Source: Mesorhizobium sp. J8 (GTDB taxonomy: Bacteria > Pseudomonadota > Alphaproteobacteria > Rhizobiales > Rhizobiaceae). Taken from it: 64,000 nt of DNA. This document shows positions 34,986 through 41,884 of this stretch, in pieces (position 1 is the first letter of the stretch; each line of letters starts with the position of its first letter). The position numbers and the translations under genes were made by a program. The notes beneath the pieces were generated by a model that ran no database searches, was not told the DNA's origin, and saw only the letters and a list, made by a program, of their open reading frames with translations. The stretch is from assembly GCF_016591715.1 (NCBI RefSeq), contig NZ_AP024109.1:1798001-1862000 (forward strand), given 5' to 3'.

Positions 34986-36231
34986 CCGGTTCTCCTTCGC
35001 GCTTCTTGCAGTCTGTGCCATGACGTCCATGGCCGTGGCGGCCGAGACATCGACCTACCGGATTTCGCCCGGCGATACGGTCGAGATCGGAATAACGTCC
35101 ATTCCCGACCGGACGCAGCGTGCCGTTGTTCAGATGGATGGCACGATCGTGCTGCCCGAAGCCGGCACGGTCTCCGTCGGCGGTCTGACGCCACCCGAAT
35201 TGCAGAGCCGTATGCAAACGATCCTGCCGACCAAGATCTTCCATATCCGCATGCCCGACGGCCGCGAACAGATGGCCGTCGTAAGGCCGAGCGACGTGAC
35301 GGCGATCATCGCAGAGTACCGCCCGATTTACGTGACCGGCGATGTTCTCACCCCCGGACAGCAGGCCTACCGTCCACTGATGACCGTGCGCCAGGCGATC
35401 GCCGTGGCCGGCGGCTTCAGCCTTCTGCGGGCGCGGACCAACCAGCCAGGCCCCGATCCGACGGATCTGCGGCGCGATTACGAGATGATCTGGGGAGAAT
35501 ACACCAAGGATTACTTCCACAGCGCGCGCCTGCGGGCCGAGCTCGACAAGCAGGAAAGCTTCGACACGCAGCCCCCGCAAGGATCGCCGCTTTCGCCATC
35601 GCTCGCGGCGGGCATAGCGAAGGCTGAAGCGGAAGCGCTCAAGCTCTCCCTGGATAATTTTCAGCAAGAGCAAAGCTTTGTCGAAAAGGGCGCCAAGGAT
35701 GCCGCAGCGCAGATCGAGACGCTGATGAAGCGCGCGCAGGATGAAGCGGATGGCGTCAAGGCCGATGAAGAGGATCTGGAGCAGGTCACCAAGGCGTTCA
35801 AGGCCGGCAACCTGACGAACAATAGGCTCGCCGACGTCCGGCGCGCCGTCCTGCTGTCGTCCAGCCGGGCGCTGGAAACATCAGTCGAGCTGATGCGGAC
35901 ACAGCGTCAGCGGGAAGACTTTGCCCGGCAGCTCGAGCGCAACGAGAACCAAAGGCGCATCGGTCTGCTGAACGAATTGCGGGACACCGAGGTTCGCCTG
36001 GCCGACATCGGCACAAGGCTTCGCGCCGCGAGCCAGAAGTTGCAGCCCGTGGGCGCGACCGCCGCGCCTCTGTCGATTGCCGGCGAAACGGTTCGGGCCC
36101 AGATGACGATCGTTCGCAATGTCGATGGGCAGTGGCGCAAGCAGGCTGCGGACGAGGATGCCGAGGTGGCGCCGGGAGATACGATCGAGGTCAGGTTCAG
36201 CAACGAATTGGAGAGCGCGGCGGCACAATAA
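34972..36231 (+). CDS. Polysaccharide export protein, Wza/ExoF-like with coiled-coil region
   Basis: Outer-membrane or periplasmic exporter component of 419 residues. A signal peptide (ending AVAAE) leads into the polysaccharide-export domain (YRISPGDTVEIGI, VVQMDGTIVLPEAGTVSVGG) and a SLBB-like part (RPIYVTGDVLTPGQQ, MTVRQAIAVAGG). A long charged helical segment follows at about 205-360, then a short beta region. This longer ExoF-like form differs from the compact Wza of enterics. No lipobox is seen. It ends the plus-strand cassette, with the methyltransferase start 55 bases further on. Confidence 0.88.
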   Translation: MTSLSRFSFALLAVCAMTSMAVAAETSTYRISPGDTVEIGITSIPDRTQRAVVQMDGTIVLPEAGTVSVGGLTPPELQSRMQTILPTKIFHIRMPDGREQMAVVRPSDVTAIIAEYRPIYVTGDVLTPGQQAYRPLMTVRQAIAVAGGFSLLRARTNQPGPDPTDLRRDYEMIWGEYTKDYFHSARLRAELDKQESFDTQPPQGSPLSPSLAAGIAKAEAEALKLSLDNFQQEQSFVEKGAKDAAAQIETLMKRAQDEADGVKADEEDLEQVTKAFKAGNLTNNRLADVRRAVLLSSSRALETSVELMRTQRQREDFARQLERNENQRRIGLLNELRDTEVRLADIGTRLRAASQKLQPVGATAAPLSIAGETVRAQMTIVRNVDGQWRKQAADEDAEVAPGDTIEVRFSNELESAAAQ

Positions 36232-36275
36232 CGCCGGCGCTTCTGCACCATTCGGCGAGCGCTGGATCCGGTTGT

Positions 36276-36280
36276 GGAGG
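36276..36280 (+). promoter_or_regulatory. Ribosome-binding site supporting a TTG start
   Basis: GGAGG stands 6 bases before TTG 36287. No in-frame ATG or GTG nearby has a comparable site, so this sets the start of the PrmC-like gene. Confidence 0.55.
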
Positions 36281-36286
36281 CAAGTC

Positions 36287-36979
36287 TTGAGCCAGGACAT
36301 CGATGTCGCGGACGCCTATAGCAGAGGCAGCGCGGTCTTCATGGGAATGGAGATGCTTGTCGCGTCCGGTGCGCTTGTTCCAAGACCGGAGACGGAGTTG
36401 TTAGGCTCGACAGCCGTCGACCTGTTGCGTCAGATGAACCTGCCGGCGCCGCGCGTGATCGACATGTGTTGCGGGGCCGGCAATCTCGCCTGTGCGATTG
36501 CCCATCAGGTTCCCGCGGCGCGGGTTTGGGCAAGCGATCTTACCGATGGATGTGTCGCGGTGGCGCGCCGGAATGTCGCCCATCATGGGCTGGCCGATCG
36601 GGTGTCGGTTCACCAGGGCGATCTGTTCGAAGCTATCTCCACGCTGGTGCCTCAGGGTTCGATCGACGTCGTCGTTTGCAATCCGCCCTACATCTCTGAG
36701 AAACGGCTTGAGAGCGACCGCTCTCACCTGGTCGCTCTCGAGCCGCGCGAGGCGTTTGCGGCCGGGCCTTACGGCATCGCCATCCACATGCGCGTGGTGA
36801 AGGACGCTTTGCTGTATCTGCGGCCCGGCGGCGTCCTCCTGTTCGAGGTTGGCCTCGGCCAGGACCGCCAGGTCGGCAGCCTGCTGGAGCGCAGCAGGAG
36901 CTATGAGAGAATTCGCGCCGTCACCAACTGCGCCGGCGAGGCGCGTGTGGTGCTTGGATACGCCAAGCCGCAGCCTTGA
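36287..36979 (+). CDS. PrmC/HemK-like SAM methyltransferase, short form
   Basis: A 230-residue class I methyltransferase. Motif I is VIDMCCGAGNLAC, motif II WASDLTDGCVAVARRN, and the catalytic NPPY is in VVVCNPPYISE, the signature of enzymes methylating an amide or planar amino nitrogen (glutamine N5, adenine N6). RPETELL before motif I is the PrmC hallmark. The N-terminal helical domain that binds release factors is missing, so another substrate is likely, perhaps a carrier-bound amide made by the neighbouring operon. Starts at TTG 36287. It converges on the ACP gene with an 18-bp gap. Confidence 0.72.
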   Translation: MSQDIDVADAYSRGSAVFMGMEMLVASGALVPRPETELLGSTAVDLLRQMNLPAPRVIDMCCGAGNLACAIAHQVPAARVWASDLTDGCVAVARRNVAHHGLADRVSVHQGDLFEAISTLVPQGSIDVVVCNPPYISEKRLESDRSHLVALEPREAFAAGPYGIAIHMRVVKDALLYLRPGGVLLFEVGLGQDRQVGSLLERSRSYERIRAVTNCAGEARVVLGYAKPQP

Positions 36980-36997
36980 GCGCCTCGCAGATGGAGC

Positions 36998-37273
36998 TCA
37001 TCCCCTCTTGCGCGCGATGAACTGCGCTATGCCCTCGATGGAATCGAGGTTTTCCGGGAGCAGCTCGCTGTCTTCCACGGCGATGCCAAAAGTCTCTTCG
37101 ATGAAACCGATGATTTCGAGCACGCCGGTGGAATCGACGATGCCCTGATCGAGCAGCGATTCCGTGGCGCTGAGCGATTTCACGTCGGCGATGTAGAAGT
37201 TCGAAGCCAGGAAATCGCGGATCTGCCTGGTGTAAATGTCGCCCGCAGGCTTCGTGGCCAAAAAATTATCCAT
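36998..37273 (-). CDS. Acyl carrier protein
   Basis: A 91-residue carrier with the helical pattern of ACP. The phosphopantetheine site is Ser in LLDQGIVDSTGVLEIIGFIEE; having Thr after DS is unusual compared with DSL or DSM. It is the last gene of the minus-strand operon, 50 bp after the acyl ligase gene, which probably charges it or passes an acyl group to it. ACPs of this size and context occur in amidotransferase/ligase clusters of polysaccharide and exosortase-type loci. Confidence 0.88.
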   Translation of the reverse strand: MDNFLATKPAGDIYTRQIRDFLASNFYIADVKSLSATESLLDQGIVDSTGVLEIIGFIEETFGIAVEDSELLPENLDSIEGIAQFIARKRG

Positions 37274-37323
37274 AACCCACCCTCCGATAAAGCTAAATAC
37301 TGTCCGTGCCGTTCAACAGGCGC

Positions 37324-38877
37324 TTACGAAAGAGCCACCTTCTTGAGTTTCCCTGTATCCGTCCTCGGCAGGCTGGGCACGATGACGATGGACTTTGGGA
37401 CCATGAAGTTTTCAAGCCGCTTCTGGCATTCCATCTGAAGCTGCCGCTCGCCGACAATGTGACCTTGCTCGATCACGACGAAAGCCTTCACGGCCTGGCC
37501 GAGAAGCTCGTCAGGCACGCCAACTACGGCAGCCTCCTTGACGCCCGGGATGTTCACCAGCACGTTTTCGACTTCCTTCGGCGCAACCTTCTCGCCCCGC
37601 GATTTGATGATCTCGTCGCCGCGGCCGATGAAATAGAGGTAGCCCTCCTCATCCATCCGGCAGTAGTCGCCGGTGTAGAGCACCTGCTCGCCAGGCAAGG
37701 GGCCGGGCCTGAGCTTCCTGGCGGTTGCTTCCGGTTTGTCCCAGTAGCCCTTCATCACCGTCGCGCCGCGGATGACAAGCTGGCCGACGGTCCCAGGCTC
37801 GACCCGTTGGTCGTTGTCGTCGACGATCCACATCTCGGTGTTCGGGATCGCGATCCCGACGCTCAGAGGCTTCCTAGCCAGGTCTTCCGGCGGCAGATAG
37901 GTGCAGCGCTTGCACTCGGTGAGCCCGTACATCGAATAGATCCGGGCGCCCTTAAACAGGTCCCTGAGCATGGTGATGTGCTTGAGCGGCAGGGCGGCGG
38001 CGGTGTTGGTGACATAGCGGATGCTCGAGAAATCGTGATCCTTCAGCGACTTGAGCTCCGCCAGCGAGGCGAAGATCGTGGGCACGCCGGGGAAGCCGGT
38101 GATCTTCTCGTCCTTGATGACCTGAAGGATCTGCGCCGGAAAGGCGAAGGAGCGTTCGAGAACCAGCCGGGCACCGGTGCGAAACGCCATCAGCATCTGA
38201 TAAAGGCCGTAATCGAACGCGAGGGGTAAGACGTTGAGAATGACCTCGTCTTCGCGAAGCTCCAGATAAGAAGCAATCGACGTGCATGCGGCCGTCATGT
38301 TGCGGTGTGTCAGCATCACGCCTTTTGGCTCGCCCGTGGATCCGGACGTGTAGATGATGGCGGCGAGATCGATGTCGATCGATCTGCGCGTCGGTGCCGC
38401 GGGACTCCTCGCGGCCGCCATTTCCCAGCGTACCGCATGCGGCAGCTGGCTGAGTTCGTCGTCCCCGATCGGCCCGGACACGATCACTTGGCGCAACGAG
38501 TGACAATTTCGCGCCGGCTCGTTGAACACAGAGCGCAGATGCTGGTCGGTGATCAGCGCCGCCGGCCGGCAATCATTCAGCAGGTAGTCGAGCTTCTCGC
38601 TTTTTGTGAGCGGGTTGACGATGCTCACGACTGCGTTTGCCTTCAGCACCGCCCAGAAGCTGACAACCGTCTCGACCGTGTTGTCGGCGAAGATCACCAC
38701 CCGATCGCCGCGTTGCACGCCGGCTGCTGCCAGAGATTGTGCGACCCCGTTGGAACGCTCGTCGATTTCGGCGTAGGTGACGCGCCGCCTGTTGCAGACC
38801 AGCGCCACCTTGTCGCCGAGCCGGCCGGCCGAGTGGATCAGGTAATCATGCAGGAGCGGTACGGCGCCGTGGATCAT
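37324..38877 (-). CDS. AMP-forming acyl/aryl ligase
   Basis: Adenylate-forming enzyme of 517 residues that activates a carboxylic acid and loads it on CoA or on the adjacent ACP. The P-loop is IYTSGSTGEPKGVML, the A5-like motif YSMYGLTECKRC, the hinge/A8 region YFIGRGDEIIKSRGEKVAPKEVE, and the catalytic C-terminal Lys lies in DTGKLKKV. It resembles ligases seen in exosortase-linked loci as well as acyl-CoA synthetases. ATG 38877 has GGGAG 6 bases upstream and overlaps the asnB stop by 4 bp. Substrate unknown. Confidence 0.88.
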   Translation of the reverse strand: MIHGAVPLLHDYLIHSAGRLGDKVALVCNRRRVTYAEIDERSNGVAQSLAAAGVQRGDRVVIFADNTVETVVSFWAVLKANAVVSIVNPLTKSEKLDYLLNDCRPAALITDQHLRSVFNEPARNCHSLRQVIVSGPIGDDELSQLPHAVRWEMAAARSPAAPTRRSIDIDLAAIIYTSGSTGEPKGVMLTHRNMTAACTSIASYLELREDEVILNVLPLAFDYGLYQMLMAFRTGARLVLERSFAFPAQILQVIKDEKITGFPGVPTIFASLAELKSLKDHDFSSIRYVTNTAAALPLKHITMLRDLFKGARIYSMYGLTECKRCTYLPPEDLARKPLSVGIAIPNTEMWIVDDNDQRVEPGTVGQLVIRGATVMKGYWDKPEATARKLRPGPLPGEQVLYTGDYCRMDEEGYLYFIGRGDEIIKSRGEKVAPKEVENVLVNIPGVKEAAVVGVPDELLGQAVKAFVVIEQGHIVGERQLQMECQKRLENFMVPKSIVIVPSLPRTDTGKLKKVALS

Positions 38878-40895
38878 GCCAGCTCCCTTTCGCGATGCTC
38901 GTAATCGACATCTATGCTGAGATCCGGCCTTGTCGCGCCGGCAGGACGGCTTGCGACAAATTGCTGGTGCAGAAGCTGCGTCGAGAGCACACCGACCAGG
39001 GCCATGTTGTCGGAATTCGACATGTCGCCCTCGCCGGTTCGAGCCCGGCACTTTCCGACCAGCCGGCTCACCGACTGGGGATCAAAGACGCCGGCCGCCC
39101 GCACTGCCGTCTCGGACAGGGCCTCACCAATATAGGCCGGCGCACCGTGGGCAAAGAAACTCATCGCATTGGGCGCCCGGTAGGGCTGCTTCTTCCGGGC
39201 GACAACCTGCGGCGGCAGGATCGGCGCCGCAACGCGCTTCAGCACGTGCTTCTCGTCGAGGCCGCGCAGCTTGTAGGAATCCGGAAGCGCATTCGCCAAG
39301 GTAACGACATTGTCGTCGAGGAAGGGAAAGCGGCCCTCGATGGAATGGGCCATCAGCATCCTGTCGCCCTGCGAGGAGAGCAGGTAACCCGACATCAGGG
39401 TTCGGATCTCTATATATTGGTCCTGGGCGAGGGGACTCCAGCGCAGAAATTCGGCCGGCAGCGTCGAGATCAGTTCGCTCACGGCATCGCGGCTTTCGGA
39501 GGCAGCCCGCATATCGGCGCAGAACAGGCGCTTGATGGCAGCGGTCGTGCGCCAGCGCGTGTCATGCGCAAATCCGGCCGTGGCGTGGGCCTCAATATTG
39601 CGGCCGAAGAACTGGCGAGCCAGTGCCTGCTGATGAACCGGCGAGCGCGAGAGGTAAGGATAAAGCCGCTCGAGCAAGCGGGCGCGCCTTGTCGAGGCCG
39701 GCTGGCGTCCCCAGAAGCGGCGTACCTTGCCTTCGCGGAACAGGTCGTAACCCGCAAACATCTCGTCGGCGCCTTCGCCGGTCAGGACGACTTTGATGCC
39801 GCATTCCCGCACGAGCCTTGACAGCAGGAAGAGCGGCGCCGGCGCGGTTCTGAGGATTGGGCGCTCGGTGTGGCGGATCACCTCGGGAAAGACTGCGGCT
39901 ATGTCGCTGCGGGAAACGACCATTTCGTGGTGCTCGCTGCCCGTCGCGTCTGCGACGAGTCGCTGGAATTCGGTCTCGTCATATTCGGCATCCGCAAAAC
40001 GCAACGAGAAGGTCTGGAAACGCTCGCCCGCGAAGCGCCTTCCGAGGGTGGCGACAAGGGAGCTGTCGAGCCCGCCTGACAGATAGCAGCCAACCGGCAC
40101 GTCCGCCTGCACGATCCGCAAGGCCGTGGCGCCTTCCAGCATCAGCCGCACTTCCTCCACCGCCTCGTCCAGAGAGCCGCCAGATCGCTCCTCGTCCCGG
40201 TCCTGGATTTCCGGAAAGCGCGGTTGCCAGAATGGGTGTTCTCGCGCCGCGCCCTTCTCATAGAGGCGCACGTGTCCGGGCGGGAGTTCCCGGATGCCCT
40301 GGAACACGTTCTGCGGAGCAACAGCCGTCCATAGGGTGAAGGTCTGATCGATGCCAGCCGGATCGAACGCACGCGAGATAGCGATCTCGGCCGCGAAAAT
40401 GGCTTTGACTTCGCTGGCAAAGAACAGGCGGCCGCCATGCTCGCAATAATGCAGCGGGCAAATGCCGTAGCGATCGCGCGACAGCACCAGCCGGCCTATA
40501 ACCGGATCCCAGATCGCCAGCGCCCATTGGCCATTCATACGCTCGAAGGCTGCCTGGCCCCACTCCCGATAGGCGTGCAGGACGACTTCGGTATCACTGC
40601 GGGTGCGGAACCGATGCCCGAGGGCGAACAGCCGGTCGCGCAGCTCAAGATAATTGAAAATCTCGCCGTTGAAGACGATCCACGCAGGGCCATCGACGTC
40701 GGCAAGGGGCTGCTGCCCGTGCCGAAGATCGACGACCGACAAGCGGGCATGCGCCAGCCCGGCGCGTCTGTCGCGATAGAGCCCCTGTTCGTCGGGACCG
40801 CGGTGGGCAAGCGCGCCAGCCATGCGCAGCAGCGCTTCGCGCGAAGGCGGTTCGGCGGCGTCGTTCAGCGCCAGTATTCCGGCGATCCCGCACAT
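38874..40895 (-). CDS. asnB: Asparagine synthase-like amidotransferase, second copy
   Basis: Class II amidotransferase of 673 residues: Cys2 in MCGIAGIL, HRGPDEQG, FNGEIFN, then the PP-loop LSGGLDSS at 272-279. It is clearly diverged from the copy at 18377. In this operon, with an acyl ligase, ACP and an A-T-TE enzyme, it more likely amidates a pathway intermediate or polymer than makes free asparagine. It starts 5 bp after the NAD synthetase stop and overlaps the ligase gene by 4 bp. A closer relation to the amidotransferases of exosortase-type loci is possible but unproven. Confidence 0.88.
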   Translation of the reverse strand: MCGIAGILALNDAAEPPSREALLRMAGALAHRGPDEQGLYRDRRAGLAHARLSVVDLRHGQQPLADVDGPAWIVFNGEIFNYLELRDRLFALGHRFRTRSDTEVVLHAYREWGQAAFERMNGQWALAIWDPVIGRLVLSRDRYGICPLHYCEHGGRLFFASEVKAIFAAEIAISRAFDPAGIDQTFTLWTAVAPQNVFQGIRELPPGHVRLYEKGAAREHPFWQPRFPEIQDRDEERSGGSLDEAVEEVRLMLEGATALRIVQADVPVGCYLSGGLDSSLVATLGRRFAGERFQTFSLRFADAEYDETEFQRLVADATGSEHHEMVVSRSDIAAVFPEVIRHTERPILRTAPAPLFLLSRLVRECGIKVVLTGEGADEMFAGYDLFREGKVRRFWGRQPASTRRARLLERLYPYLSRSPVHQQALARQFFGRNIEAHATAGFAHDTRWRTTAAIKRLFCADMRAASESRDAVSELISTLPAEFLRWSPLAQDQYIEIRTLMSGYLLSSQGDRMLMAHSIEGRFPFLDDNVVTLANALPDSYKLRGLDEKHVLKRVAAPILPPQVVARKKQPYRAPNAMSFFAHGAPAYIGEALSETAVRAAGVFDPQSVSRLVGKCRARTGEGDMSNSDNMALVGVLSTQLLHQQFVASRPAGATRPDLSIDVDYEHRERELA

Positions 40896-40900
40896 CGGCC

Positions 40901-41884
40901 TCAATCCACATCCATCGGCACGGACGGCAAAGGCCGGGCATGCAGATATCGGGCTGCCCGGCGCTTCGCTTCGATGTCCTTGAAGACCTTCTCGACCTGA
41001 TCCCCGGTGAGGCCCGCGGCGGCCGCTACCTCGTCGGCGCATAACCCATGGTTGACGCCGTAGAGGCATAGATCCGTCAGGTGGTAAGGCAGCGCGAAGT
41101 AGAATTCCTCCTGGCTTTGCGCCATGGAGAACGTGTCGGTGGTCGGCGGCCTGCGGCGGATTTCCTCGTCCACCCCGAGATATTCAGCCAATTGGTAGAC
41201 CTGTGTTTTGTACAGGTGCACGATTGGCATGACATCGGCGATACCGTCGCCTTGCTTGACGAAGAAGCCCTGGTCGTATTCGAGCCGGTTCGGCGTTCCG
41301 GCAACAGCGTAGCCGAGGCGATCCGCATGATAATATTCGGTCATCTTGCGGATGCGCTGCTTGTAGTTGGTCGCGGCGACGATCTGCAGATAGGCCGTGA
41401 GGGGCAGCCGAACCGTGTTGACCTTGCCCGCCGGATCCTGGACCGTAAGACGGGTGATGTTCAGCCCCTGGCTCTCCAGAACCGAGGTCAGCACCAGCTT
41501 GCATTTCCATCCTTCATCATACTCTGGAACGACGGCGCGGATGGCCTCGATCTGCCGGCGATACGCACCGATAGCATCGAGCGCCGGGGCGATGTCTTCG
41601 ACCACGGTATCGATGCCGAGCTGGGCGGCGACGACGCGTCCGAGCCTTAGCGAATCTTCCGAGGAGTCCCGCTCCGGCATGAAGAGCCCCAGAACCTTGT
41701 CCTTCCCGAAGGCGCGCACGCACAAGGATGCGACGACGGAACTGTCGATGCCGCCCGACAGCCCGACCACCACGCCGCGCCGCCGAAGCGTGCCCAGAAC
41801 CTGCTCGCGCATCGAAGACACGATGCGGTCAGCCTCCGCTGCCGCGTCCAACGCCAGCACTTCCCTGGTGAATCCCGAGATCAC
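40901..41884 (-). CDS. nadE: NAD+ synthetase, ammonia-dependent type, embedded in the biosynthetic operon
   Basis: Adenylates the carboxylate of nicotinic acid adenine dinucleotide and amidates it. The 327 residues have the PP-loop GLSGGIDSS at 41-49 and the NadE core (AATNYKQRIRKMTEYY, GTPNRLEYDQGFFVKQGDG in pieces). There is no N-terminal nitrilase domain, so it uses ammonia or takes it from the neighbouring amidotransferase. The start is GTG 41884, which overlaps the preceding stop as GTGA. Because housekeeping NadE is usually elsewhere, this copy may act on a pathway acid or supply NAD locally. Confidence 0.88.
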   Translation of the reverse strand: MISGFTREVLALDAAAEADRIVSSMREQVLGTLRRRGVVVGLSGGIDSSVVASLCVRAFGKDKVLGLFMPERDSSEDSLRLGRVVAAQLGIDTVVEDIAPALDAIGAYRRQIEAIRAVVPEYDEGWKCKLVLTSVLESQGLNITRLTVQDPAGKVNTVRLPLTAYLQIVAATNYKQRIRKMTEYYHADRLGYAVAGTPNRLEYDQGFFVKQGDGIADVMPIVHLYKTQVYQLAEYLGVDEEIRRRPPTTDTFSMAQSQEEFYFALPYHLTDLCLYGVNHGLCADEVAAAAGLTGDQVEKVFKDIEAKRRAARYLHARPLPSVPMDVD

